Assembly (NCBI GenBank): GCA_012521525.1
Contig: JAAYMG010000010.1
Coordinates: forward strand, 1-12,276
Source: Clostridiales bacterium
GTDB taxonomy: Bacteria; Bacillota; Clostridia; Oscillospirales; JAAYOS01
Reading direction: 5' to 3'
DNA: 12,276 nt
Positions within the stretch are counted from its first letter, which is position 1. The number at the start of each line of letters is the position of its first letter. The notes beneath the pieces are model-generated. The model had not been told where the DNA came from. It did not search any database and saw nothing but the letters and a program-made list of their open reading frames with translations. Positions 6,067 to 12,276 of this stretch are shown piece after piece. The position numbers and the translations under genes are program-made.

Positions 6067-7185
6067 TCATGAATATGTCCACAACCCCTTAATGACATTG
6101 CATACTCTCAGCAAATCATCATCAGTCATCTTCGTATCACTTGGCAGGCAAACGCCGTTCTCAAACAGCTTCTCCGAGATTCCATCGCCAATAAAGTCAC
6201 ATTTTTCGAAGACCGGCTGCATGTGCATCGGTTTCCATATCGGCCTGGATTCGATATTTTCGTTATCCAGTGCTTCCATTATATCCGCCGGTCTGACCTG
6301 TCCGGTCAAAGTTATGCATGACAGCCAGCAATTGGGCTCATTCCAGTCATTGATGGGCATGAACCGAATACCGTCAAGTCCGTTAAGTTGTCTTTTGTAA
6401 AACTCAAATATGTACCTCTTTTTTGCTATCCTCCGATCCAGCACCTTTAATTGTCCCCGGCCAATGCCGGCAGCAATATTGCTCATCCTGTAGTTATAAC
6501 CCACCTCACAATGCTGATAGTGTCTCGCCTTCTCCCTGGCTTGTGTAGACCAAAACCTGACTTTCGCTATTTTGTCTTCATAATCCGAAACAAGCATCCC
6601 GCCGCCGGAAGAGGTGATTATTTTATTCCCGTTGAATGAGAATATTCCATAATCCCCGATCGTGCCGGCAAATTTCCCTTTATACGTTGTTCCAAGCGCT
6701 TCGGCGGCGTCTTCTATCAAAATCACTTTATGCTTCCTGCATAACTTTATTATAGGGTCCATGTCCGCTGAAAGACCGTATAAGTGGACTACTATAACGG
6801 CTTTAACATCGGGATACTTGTCAAAAGCCGCTTCCAGCGCCTCCGGATCCATGTTCCATGTCTCAAAATCGCTGTCAATAAAAACAGGGGTCGCGTTTTG
6901 ATAGACGATCGGGTTTGCTGTAGCGGCAAACGTGAGGTCCTGGCAAAACACAATATCTCCCCGTTCTATCCCGGCGGCTTTCAGGGCCATATGTATCGCG
7001 GCTGTCCCCGAAACCAAAGCAACCGCGTGTTTTGCTCCTATCCATGATGCCAGTTCTCTTTCAAACCCGTCCACGTTCGGTCCCAGCGGAGCTACCCAGT
7101 TAGTGTAGAACGCCTCTTTTATGTATTCAAGTTCATATCCTTCATCACTCATATGAGGTGACGAAAGCCATATTTTCTCTGCCAC
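6067..7185 (-). CDS. DegT/DnrJ/EryC1/StrS-family PLP-dependent sugar aminotransferase, EpsN/PglE-like
   Basis: This 372-residue protein matches the full length and order of EpsN/PglE-type enzymes: KIWLSSPHMSDEG at the start, TNWVAPLGPNVDGFE (28-42), SGTAAIHMAL (59-68), IEDAAEALGT (157-166, D159 binding the PLP ring nitrogen), FSFNGNKIITSSGGG (182-196, with K188 as the Schiff-base lysine) and ESRPIWKPMH near the C-terminus. Family members transfer an amino group from glutamate to UDP-4-keto-6-deoxy-GlcNAc and make 4-amino sugars such as precursors of bacillosamine. The start is GTG at 7185, with GGTGA six bases upstream; no in-frame ATG fits the family start. No partner 4,6-dehydratase of the retaining (PglF) type, nor acetyltransferase, is beside it here. 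It appears to be a single-gene transcript ending at 5930-5960. Confidence 0.9.
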   Translation of the reverse strand: MAEKIWLSSPHMSDEGYELEYIKEAFYTNWVAPLGPNVDGFERELASWIGAKHAVALVSGTAAIHMALKAAGIERGDIVFCQDLTFAATANPIVYQNATPVFIDSDFETWNMDPEALEAAFDKYPDVKAVIVVHLYGLSADMDPIIKLCRKHKVILIEDAAEALGTTYKGKFAGTIGDYGIFSFNGNKIITSSGGGMLVSDYEDKIAKVRFWSTQAREKARHYQHCEVGYNYRMSNIAAGIGRGQLKVLDRRIAKKRYIFEFYKRQLNGLDGIRFMPINDWNEPNCWLSCITLTGQVRPADIMEALDNENIESRPIWKPMHMQPVFEKCDFIGDGISEKLFENGVCLPSDTKMTDDDLLRVCNVIKGLWTYS

Positions 7186-7398
7186 AATATTTCACCAGAT
7201 TTCATGATCGAGATACGGATCGATACTGTCTGTCCATCATAAAATAGCATATGGCCTGTAAAAATTCCGTCGAATAGGATCACAAATAATAGTTTTTAAA
7301 AATTCTTTAGCTTAAATACGAGAATTATACGTCCTCAGGCTGATTATCGACTGCGGTCAAAATGTCCTGAAACATCAACAATACCATTATGTACAGTC
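7186..7398. other. Intergenic region upstream of the aminotransferase
   Basis: This AT-rich stretch lies between the aminotransferase start and the terminator of the glycosidase gene. It must hold the aminotransferase promoter, but I see only weak candidates (for example TTTACA and TATGAT on the minus strand with a short 15-base spacer near 7240-7265). I see no coding sequence or strong structure. Confidence 0.4.
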
Positions 7399-7439
7399 AA
7401 AAAATATCCCCCAATGCCCCTTAAACATTGGGAGGATAT
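7399..7439 (-). terminator. Intrinsic terminator of the GH3 glycosidase gene
   Basis: On the minus strand ATATCCTCCCAATG (7439-7426) pairs with CATTGGGGGATAT (7416-7404) over 13 bp with one bulged base. The loop is nine bases, and TTTTTT follows at 7404-7399. It begins 38 bases after the glycosidase stop codon. Confidence 0.9.
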
Positions 7440-7476
7440 CGAACACTGATTTACAGTAACGTTGATTTACATATCA

Positions 7477-9753
7477 TCAGCCTTGATTGTTTTTTGACAT
7501 CAACTTCAGACCGCCGAAAAACCTTCCGTTTGCCATCTCCAGCAAGCCTTTGACGAGATTAGGTTTCAATCCTCCTGTAATTTGCAGGCTCCTCAAAGGG
7601 CTTCCGGCGCTCGACTCGATCATCATCCTGAACTCCGGCGTGCCGGGTTTAGCACCCCTGGATATATATTTTTTGAGTGCGAAGTAAAATGCCTTCATAA
7701 CGAACGAATGCTCTTTCATGTCCATGATCGTATCGTTAAGAGTATATTCACCCTTCTTAGCTACACGAGGAGTAAATTTTCTGCCCAGCATCCTTTCCCA
7801 TTCTTCCTGCGAGGGCGCCCCGACAGGGTTTTCATACCAGCTTCCGGGCTGCCATTCCGGTATTTTTATACTTATCCCTGTCTTCTCAATCGTTCCGGCA
7901 GTTATCAACGAGTCGGGATTTCCTCCGACGAGTATCGTATATGTACCGGACGGGACCTTCCATCCGTCATCCCAAACCGCAAAGCACCTTTCATCCAGTA
8001 CGAAGCTCACTTCAACGCTCTCGACGGGCTGCAGCTTTACTTTTGTGAATCTCTTCAGCTCACGCAGCGGGCGATATATACCATCCTGCGGCGGACAGAC
8101 ATAAAGCTGTACCACCTCGGCTCCCTCGCAGTCTCCGGCATTGGTCACCGTAACGCTGACCCGTTCACCTTCAATATTTGCATTACTGTACTCGAATCGG
8201 GTATAACTGAGCCCGTATCCAAACCTCCACCGCGGTTCTACATTTGCTTTATCATAGTAACGATAGCCGACATATAATCCTTCTCTGTACTGCGCGTCCT
8301 GCGGTCCATAATATCCCGATGACGGGCAGTCCTTGTACTCTTTAGGCCAGGTCTCGGCAAGTTTTCCTGACGGATTTGCCTTTCCGTACAGGAGGTTTTT
8401 CACAGCCTCGCCGCCGGCCTGACCCGGCAGCCCCATATACAAAACAGCCTTTACCTTGTCAACCCAAGGTGTTTCAACTGGCGCTCCGCAGAACAGTACA
8501 ACGACCGTATTTGGATTCTTAGCTGCACTATCCTCAATTAGCTTTATATGCTCAGGGGGCATTGTCATGTTGTCGCGGTCGAACCCTTCGCTCTCATAAT
8601 CCGGTGTCAGTCCTGCAAAAACGATAACGACATCGGCCTCTTCAACGCTTGCTGTTCCCGTTAATACGTCTGCAGGGTTTACAAGCCTTATTGGATTGAT
8701 GTGACTTGAGCCCGTTCCCTGGTAACGCATCTCCCCGGCCATATCACCGACGATTGCGATCTTCTGGCCTTCTTTGACCGGCAGGATATTATCATCATTT
8801 TTTAGCAGCACCGCACTTTGCTCGGCAGCAATGCGGGCAAGTTCGTGGTGGGCGTCATAATCACAAGTCGCTTTTTCTTTCAACGCTTCCCGGGCATCCA
8901 TTACCATTTTCAGAACCCGCCCGACACTGCGATCGATATCTTTCTCATCGAGTTCTCCGCGTGCGACCGCGTCCATGACCTCTTTCTTCATATAACCGCT
9001 GCCGCCGGGCATGTTCAAATCGCATCCGGCTCTGAAGGCAGCGACTCGGTCGTTCATTGCACCCCAGTCCGTCATGACCAACCCGTCAAATCCCCACTCT
9101 TCCCTCAAGATCCTTGTGAGGAGCTCCTCGTTGTCGCTGCAGTAAACACCGTTGATTTTATTATAGGCGCACATGACTGTCTTGGGTTTTCCCTCACGCA
9201 CGGCGATTTCAAATGCGGTCAGATAAATCTCCCTTAAAGTCCTCTCGTCAATCACGGAGTCCGAGGTGAAACGCCTGTATTCCTGGCTGTTGCAGGCAAA
9301 GTGCTTCAGACAGGCACCTATTCCGTTTTTCTGTATACCCTTGACAAAGCTTGCGGTAAGTTTGCCGGCAAGATACGGGTCCTCGGAAAAGTACTCAAAG
9401 TTCCTTCCGCATAACGGGTTATTGATGTTTAAACCCGGTCCCAGGAGTACCCCAACTCCCTGGTCTGCCGCTTCCTCGGCGATAGCGGCGCCGATTTTAC
9501 CGAGAAGATCCTCATCCCAGCTGCAGGCAGTAGAAACTGCCGTAGGGAAACATGTCGCGGTTCGCGACCTGTGTACACCGAGATGATCTCCCCCTTCCTC
9601 CTGCTTGCGCAGGCCATGCGGCCCATCGCACATAAACATGGACGGTATGCCGTGTTCCGGATGATCCTTCGTCTCCCAGAAGTTTTTCCCTTCGCAAAGG
9701 TCGATCTTTTCTTCAAGTGTCAGGTTTAATGCTGTTTGCGTCAAATTCGCCAT
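7477..9753 (-). CDS. Glycoside hydrolase family 3 beta-glycosidase (intracellular)
   Basis: This 758-residue GH3 enzyme has its domains in the usual order. The TIM barrel (about 1-295) has CDGPHGLRK (42-50), GPGLNINNPLCGRNFEYFSEDP (106-127), KHFACNSQEYRR (150-161) and VMTDWG (226-231), where D229 is the expected nucleophile. The alpha/beta sandwich (about 305-520) has YESEGFDR (386-393), where E389 is the likely acid/base. An FN3-like domain spans about 525-610. There is no signal peptide or membrane segment, so it should act in the cytosol on imported short sugars. The family includes glucosidases, xylosidases and others, and the exact substrate is not readable. The tail after 620 (about 135 residues, ending GGLKLMSKNNQG) lies outside the catalytic domains and is of unknown use. 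The frame extends upstream to 9840, but that part runs into a palindromic repeat, so I chose the ATG at 9753, which gives the family-like MANLTQTALNLTLEEK. The ribosome binding site is weak (GGGTGTGA). Confidence 0.92.
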   Translation of the reverse strand: MANLTQTALNLTLEEKIDLCEGKNFWETKDHPEHGIPSMFMCDGPHGLRKQEEGGDHLGVHRSRTATCFPTAVSTACSWDEDLLGKIGAAIAEEAADQGVGVLLGPGLNINNPLCGRNFEYFSEDPYLAGKLTASFVKGIQKNGIGACLKHFACNSQEYRRFTSDSVIDERTLREIYLTAFEIAVREGKPKTVMCAYNKINGVYCSDNEELLTRILREEWGFDGLVMTDWGAMNDRVAAFRAGCDLNMPGGSGYMKKEVMDAVARGELDEKDIDRSVGRVLKMVMDAREALKEKATCDYDAHHELARIAAEQSAVLLKNDDNILPVKEGQKIAIVGDMAGEMRYQGTGSSHINPIRLVNPADVLTGTASVEEADVVIVFAGLTPDYESEGFDRDNMTMPPEHIKLIEDSAAKNPNTVVVLFCGAPVETPWVDKVKAVLYMGLPGQAGGEAVKNLLYGKANPSGKLAETWPKEYKDCPSSGYYGPQDAQYREGLYVGYRYYDKANVEPRWRFGYGLSYTRFEYSNANIEGERVSVTVTNAGDCEGAEVVQLYVCPPQDGIYRPLRELKRFTKVKLQPVESVEVSFVLDERCFAVWDDGWKVPSGTYTILVGGNPDSLITAGTIEKTGISIKIPEWQPGSWYENPVGAPSQEEWERMLGRKFTPRVAKKGEYTLNDTIMDMKEHSFVMKAFYFALKKYISRGAKPGTPEFRMMIESSAGSPLRSLQITGGLKPNLVKGLLEMANGRFFGGLKLMSKNNQG

Positions 9754-9820
9754 AACATCACACCCAATCTTATTTTTCTCTCTTAATAATAACAGGAATT
9801 TTCTCAAATATCCAGATGGA

Positions 9821-9891
9821 GACCAAGGGGACCAGACCAAGGGGACGGTTCTCTTGGCTTGATTTCAGCCAAGAGAACCGTCCCCTTGGTC
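9821..9891. repeat. REP-like palindrome: perfect 25-bp inverted repeat with 7-base loop, plus a 12-bp direct copy
   Basis: The left arm (9835-9859) and right arm (9867-9891) are exact reverse complements over 25 bases, and the core reads GGGGACGGTTCTCTTGG. The loop is TGATTTC. A second copy of the arm start, GACCAAGGGGAC, lies at 9821-9832, 14 bases before the first. Neither arm is followed by a T-run, so a simple terminator is unlikely. It sits 82 bases upstream of the glycosidase start. It resembles the GC-rich REP-type palindromes that many Bacillota carry in copies and that are moved by REP-associated tyrosine transposases; that link is an inference, as no transposase is in the window. 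Confidence 0.75.
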
Positions 9892-9909
9892 GCCCGAAGG
9901 TATTTCCAC

Positions 9910-10210
9910 TTAGATCTCAAATATCGTAGCCAACCACCCTGCCTCTTTCGCTTCATTTGCCGAAGCTGGATCACTGTCATCCACTTTGTCTCCTGTCAAT
10001 ATGGCTTCGAGTTCATCATCGGTCCTTGTTGTTACCATGCTTGGCCTCGATTCAACATTTGCTTGCAGGCCCAGGATCTTAAGACTCCCGATATGGTGGC
10101 AAACCCTATATTTGTACCTACAGCCATCAATGTAACATCGTCCGCTACGATCTCAATTTATCCTACATCGCCCTCAATAACGACATTATCGAAGCCGTCG
10201 GCTACATAGA
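9910..10210 (-). pseudogene. Possible decayed coding remnant of unknown origin (minus strand)
   Basis: The last 55 or so codons before TAA at 9910-9912 read like a real acidic protein end (LGLQANVESRP, then TTRTDDELEAILTGDKVDD, ending GWLATIFEI). Upstream, the protein-like reading jumps to another frame near 10080 (GTNIGFATISG) and is broken by a stop at 10158-10160, with FDNVVIEGDVG before it. The pattern fits a gene broken by a frameshift and a stop. The alternating V/I-E-G-D text hints at a beta-rich surface protein, but I cannot name a family. The opposite strand also reads openly in part, so the strand is uncertain. Confidence 0.3.
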
Positions 10211-10346
10211 TTATATACTACTCAGAGCGGAATCGCACTTATGATAGAACTTAAAATCCGGCATACCGAAAGACGGCGCATATGCCCAGTATCATAACAC
10301 GCGAACCTTTGAGGCAACCATGCTTGCAGCGGCCGATACGTTATGA
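10134..10346 (+). pseudogene. Possible decayed coding remnant (plus strand) with in-frame stops
   Basis: One plus-strand frame gives 36 protein-like codons (including SYIALNNDIIEAVGYIDYIL), then TGA TAG at 10242-10247, then 32 more (including GAYAQYHNTRTFEATMLA) before TGA TAA at 10344. No start codon or ribosome binding site introduces it. It overlaps the minus-strand remnant for about 75 bases, so at most one of the two is real there. I do not recognise the family. Confidence 0.22.
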
Positions 10347-10440
10347 TAATATCTTATAGTACTTCTATAACGGTCTGCCTATATCGCTGCACAGGCAGAG
10401 TCTGATTGAAATAACTTTTCGCAAGACATTGAGGTCAATA
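10347..10440 (+). promoter_or_regulatory. Upstream region of the DUF5662 gene with a small inverted repeat
   Basis: The AT-rich stretch 10341-10370 is followed by the inverted repeat TCTGCCT (10374-10380) and AGGCAGA (10393-10399) with a 12-base loop. GAGG at 10431-10434 then serves the ATG at 10441. The promoter itself is not clear. Confidence 0.3.
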
Positions 10441-11001
10441 ATGAGAAAAGCCTGGTTGCATTTCAAAACTATAACTAAACACCGCCACAAAGTGATACAG
10501 CATTGCTTCAAGGCAGGAATTCCCCTGCAGGGTCTTCTTCATGACTTGTCAAAGTATAGCCCTGCCGAGTTTTTCGTCGGTGCGAAATTTTATCAGGGAA
10601 ACAGGAGCCCGAATGAAGGTGAGCGTGAAACTTACGGCTTTTCGTCGGCATGGATGCACCACAAAGGGCGAAACAAGCATCACTATGAATACTGGACTGA
10701 TTATAGCCCCGTTACGCGTGTCATCAGCCCCGTTAAAATGCCCTTCAATTATGTCGTTGAAATGTTTTGCGACAGGGTGGCCGCAAGCAAAATATACTTG
10801 AAAGATAAATATAACGACCGCAGTCCTCTTGAGTATTTCCTCAAGTCTAAAGACAGGCGCATCATCCATCCAGAAACCTCCCGTGAGATAGAGGATCTGC
10901 TTACGATGCTTGCAGAACGCGGGGAAGAATACACATTCGCGTACATAAGAAATCTTGTGAAAAGCGGCAAGGAAAAGAAAATGCAGTCCAGCAAAACATA
11001 A
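10441..11001 (+). CDS. DUF5662 family protein of unknown function
   Basis: This 186-residue protein matches the pattern of the DUF5662 family, which is common in Bacillota and sometimes mislabelled catalase. Typical features are AWLHFKTITKHRHKVIQHCFK at the start (4-24), GLLHDLSKYSPAEF (31-44), AWMHHKGRNKHHYEYW (70-85) and MFCDRVAASKIY (108-119). The H34-D35 pair in LLHDLSKY, the histidine cluster at 73-81 and D111 look like a metal site of the HD type, so a metal-dependent hydrolase fold is possible but unproven. There is no signal peptide; the tail is lysine-rich. An upstream TTG (10429) is in frame, but I chose the ATG because GAGG lies six bases before it. It is the only clear plus-strand gene and stands alone among eroded sequence. 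Confidence 0.8.
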   Translation: MRKAWLHFKTITKHRHKVIQHCFKAGIPLQGLLHDLSKYSPAEFFVGAKFYQGNRSPNEGERETYGFSSAWMHHKGRNKHHYEYWTDYSPVTRVISPVKMPFNYVVEMFCDRVAASKIYLKDKYNDRSPLEYFLKSKDRRIIHPETSREIEDLLTMLAERGEEYTFAYIRNLVKSGKEKKMQSSKT

Positions 11002-11063
11002 CTGTCCGCAGCGCATGATCCTGTAACATACATATACATATATATCTATATAAGCATATGACC

Positions 11064-11082
11064 ACTGCACACTGTGTGCAGT
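11064..11082. repeat. 19-bp near-palindrome ACTGCACA-CTG-TGTGCAGT
   Basis: Perfect eight-base arms enclose a three-base centre, 62 bases after the DUF5662 stop and next to an AT-only stretch (11030-11056). No T-run follows. It could be a protein-binding site or part of a larger folded 3' region. Confidence 0.4.
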
Positions 11083-11112
11083 CCCTTCACCACCGAGACA
11101 AACTAATAGCAT

Positions 11113-11185
11113 GGGCGTCACAACAGGAGTTTCAGTTAATAGAACCTGAACTTCCTGATATGACGCCCTTATAGTTTTTCTTCAT
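11113..11185 (+). terminator. Large hairpin followed by T-rich sequence, possible terminator of the DUF5662 gene
   Basis: GGGCGTCA (11113-11120) and TGACGCCC (11161-11168) pair perfectly. Inside them CAGGA...CAG and CTG...TCCTG pair with two mismatches around a ten-base loop. TTATAGTTTTTCTTC follows. The stem is long and interrupted for a standard terminator, so it might instead be a small insertion-type repeat. Confidence 0.4.
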
Positions 11186-11217
11186 ATTAGTTCATAAATG
11201 AACGATACCCAATACTT

Positions 11218-11415
11218 CTAAAATAAATAGTTATACGGGTCTCCGGAACGGACAAACCGGACAGGAATATCGGGACCGACCAGCTCCTTTATCCAATTCA
11301 CAGCGTACTTCATACCCAACTCCTCCATACTGAAGTGGCCGACATGAAGAATCGCCTTGTGTTTTCCGAGCTGCGCCGCATCACGGGCGTATGAGGTGAC
11401 TGTCCAGTATACGGG
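11218..11415 (-). pseudogene. C-terminal fragment of a Nif3-like dinuclear metal-centre protein
   Basis: The frame from 11415 to TAG at 11218-11220 encodes about 65 residues that match the end of Nif3/YbgI-type proteins: WTVTSYARDAAQLGKHKAIL, then VGHFSMEELGMKYAVNW, then VRFVRSGDPYNYLF. The GHxxxE motif is one of the metal-binding motifs of the family and is intact. Whole proteins of this kind have some 240-370 residues, so only the last quarter remains. A TGA (11416-11418) closes the frame just upstream, and the preceding sequence belongs to a solute-binding protein in another frame. It is therefore a truncated remnant, not a gene with a start. Confidence 0.65.
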
Positions 11416-11800
11416 TCATCCATGCGGCCATTCCCTCTCCTATGAACATGCCTGAAGAACCTGTTACATAGAGTGCCGCCCTGTCATCCGGGTCCTGGAT
11501 CGTATAGAACTCGGGGTGTAACAGACCCTCGTCATAGAAGACTTTATATACCTTCAGGCTTTCCAGCGTATCATTGCTGGCCGGTCCCCACTGGTATGAG
11601 CCGTCATCGCCCTTGTAGAAAACGTTGGACAGGGAGTATGTGCTGTTGAACTGGACCAGGAAGGAAGCAAAGCCGGAACTTACGACCAGCGGATAGAAGT
11701 TGCTCCCCACATTGCCGGGATCATTCTTTTCCATAAGGCGGACGAGTTCAAGGAGTTCGTTTGCTGTGTAGGCTTCCTGAGGATCATAAAAGAGAAATAA
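11381..11800 (-). pseudogene. Internal fragment of an extracellular solute-binding protein
   Basis: About 130 codons read as the middle of a family-1 type sugar-binding lipoprotein of an ABC transporter: EAYTANELLELVRLMEKNDP, FYPLVVSSGF, YQWGPASNDTLESLKVYK, FYDEGLLHPEFYTIQDPDDR and GSSGMFIGEGMAAWMTR. Complete proteins are about 450-550 residues with a lipoprotein signal; both ends are missing here. The open frame reaches up to 11860, but the first 25 or so residues are translated hairpin DNA and not homologous. The homologous part ends near 11400-11415, where the sequence passes directly into a Nif3-like tail in a different frame. It has no start signal and is almost surely non-functional. 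Confidence 0.65.
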
Positions 11801-11857
11801 TAAACGCGGAGAGGTCGTTAATGCCATTGAACATACTTTCAAAGGCTCGACCTCTCC
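11790..11857 (-). terminator. Long-stem hairpin after the CoA-transferase gene, probable terminator
   Basis: On the minus strand GGAGAGGTCG (11857-11848) and CGACCTCTCC (11817-11808) pair perfectly. Inside them GCC/GGC and TTGAA/TTCAA continue the fold around a six-base loop. A T-rich run, GCGTTTATTATTTCTCTTTT, follows. It begins 18 bases after the CoA-transferase stop. The stem is longer than usual for a terminator. Confidence 0.6.
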
Positions 11858-11875
11858 CACATTGCGAAATCCCTG

Positions 11876-12276
11876 TTATATGACTCCCTCGTCAATAAGC
11901 GACTGGTATTCCTCTTCGGTAAGCCCCAGCATTCCAACGTAAACATCTCTGTTATGCTGCCCAAGTGTGGGAGAAGGCTTCCTGATTGACGGCATCATGT
12001 CCAGGAGCTTCACAGGATTGCCGTTGAGTTTCATGTCGCCTATGACGGGATGGTTCACTTCTACAAACATCTCTCTTGCGTTGGCAATATGCTCGTCCTC
12101 TACGATATCTTTCAGAGTATAGATGGGAGCTGCCGGGACCCCGACCGCAAGGATCATATCAACGGCTTCTTTTACCGTATGGTCCTTCAACCACTCCTCA
12201 ACTATCTCTTTGAAGGCCAGGTTGTTTTTTACCCTGAGCGGTACGTCGAGGAACCTCTCGTCCTTTATCAGATCCG
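11876..12276 (-). CDS. CaiB/BaiF family (class III) CoA-transferase, C-terminal part (5' end outside window)
   Basis: The frame is open from the right edge and encodes the last 132 residues of a CaiB/BaiF-type CoA-transferase. It contains DLIKDERFLDVPLRVKNN, VEEWLKDHTVKEAVDMI, AVGVPAAPIYTLKDIVEDEHI, REMFVEVNHPVIGDMKLNGN and LGQHNRDVYVGMLGLTEEE. Family enzymes are soluble dimers of about 380-430 residues that move CoA between carboxylic acids; the catalytic aspartate lies in the N-terminal half, outside this window. A short start at a TTG (12190) is possible by frame only and is not the real start. A hairpin terminator follows. The substrate cannot be told, and whether the missing 5' part is intact is unknown. 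Confidence 0.85.
   Translation of the reverse strand, partial: DLIKDERFLDVPLRVKNNLAFKEIVEEWLKDHTVKEAVDMILAVGVPAAPIYTLKDIVEDEHIANAREMFVEVNHPVIGDMKLNGNPVKLLDMMPSIRKPSPTLGQHNRDVYVGMLGLTEEEYQSLIDEGVI

Noticed and set aside
7582..8277. Plus-strand open frame of 231 codons opposite the GH3 gene
   Set aside because: It is antisense to the FN3-like and C-terminal part of a clear glycosidase. It reads as composition-driven open frame without a family.
7477..9840. GH3 gene starting upstream at 9840 (extra MVWSPWSPSGYLRK... residues)
   Set aside because: The extra codons come from the palindromic repeat and an AT-rich leader. The family-like sequence begins at the ATG at 9753.
9821..9891. The 25-bp inverted repeat as an intrinsic terminator
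   Set aside because: No T-run follows on either strand, and it lies upstream of the glycosidase start, not behind a gene.
9821..9891. CRISPR repeat
   Set aside because: There is no series of evenly spaced identical repeats with spacers. There is only one palindrome and one partial copy.
9859..10209. Plus-strand frame of 116 codons starting in the palindrome
   Set aside because: Its start lies at the hairpin loop, its first codons translate the repeat arm, and the rest shows no protein-like pattern. Other frames in the same stretch look more like real coding remnants.
10549..11121. Minus-strand open frame of 190 codons opposite the DUF5662 gene
   Set aside because: The plus strand carries family motifs and a ribosome binding site. 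The minus frame has an odd Cys/Val/Phe-rich composition and no motif.
11808..11857. Integron attC-type recombination site
   Set aside because: The fold is long and imperfect in the centre, but the required GTTRRRY/RYYYAAC ends are not seen and there is no integrase nearby.

Overview
The window reads as chromosomal DNA of a member of the Bacillota, probably a Clostridia/Lachnospiraceae-like anaerobe. The support is purine-rich AGGAGG-type ribosome binding sites, EpsN-type and CapE/F/G-type polysaccharide genes, a cytosolic GH3 glycosidase, a DUF5662 gene and a WYL regulator. This placement is an inference from gene content, because no rRNA or marker gene is present.

The left part (1-7185) is a surface-polysaccharide locus, with every clear gene on the minus strand. 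In transcription order it holds an EpsN/PglE-like aminotransferase (7185-6067), a terminator, a WYL-domain regulator (5770-4805), a strong bidirectional terminator (about 4557-4592), and then a tight operon. The operon is capE-like (4191-3094), capF-like (3091-1928), capG/wecB-like (1905-715) and a Wzy-like membrane protein that runs off the left edge (728-1). CapE, CapF and CapG are the three known steps from UDP-GlcNAc to UDP-N-acetyl-L-fucosamine, so the locus should build a FucNAc-containing polymer. The Wzy-like protein starts at a TTG inside the end of capG, behind a good ribosome binding site. The region upstream of capE carries a consensus -10 element, a 12-bp-spaced direct repeat and a possible short divergent transcript.

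The middle (7399-9753) is one complete intracellular GH3 beta-glycosidase gene with its own terminator. Just upstream of it lies a perfect 25-bp inverted repeat, which looks like a mobile REP-type palindrome.

The right part (about 9,900-12,276) looks like eroded sequence around a few survivors. It holds decayed coding fragments on both strands, an intact DUF5662 gene (10441-11001, +), several hairpins, the C-terminal end of a Nif3-like protein fused to an internal piece of an extracellular solute-binding protein, and the C-terminal part of a CaiB/BaiF CoA-transferase cut by the right edge.

I see no rRNA, tRNA, CRISPR array, transposase or phage gene. I did not find a convincing wholly new system. 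The least explained parts are the capE upstream region, the 25-bp palindrome and the gene-fragment mosaic at the right end.
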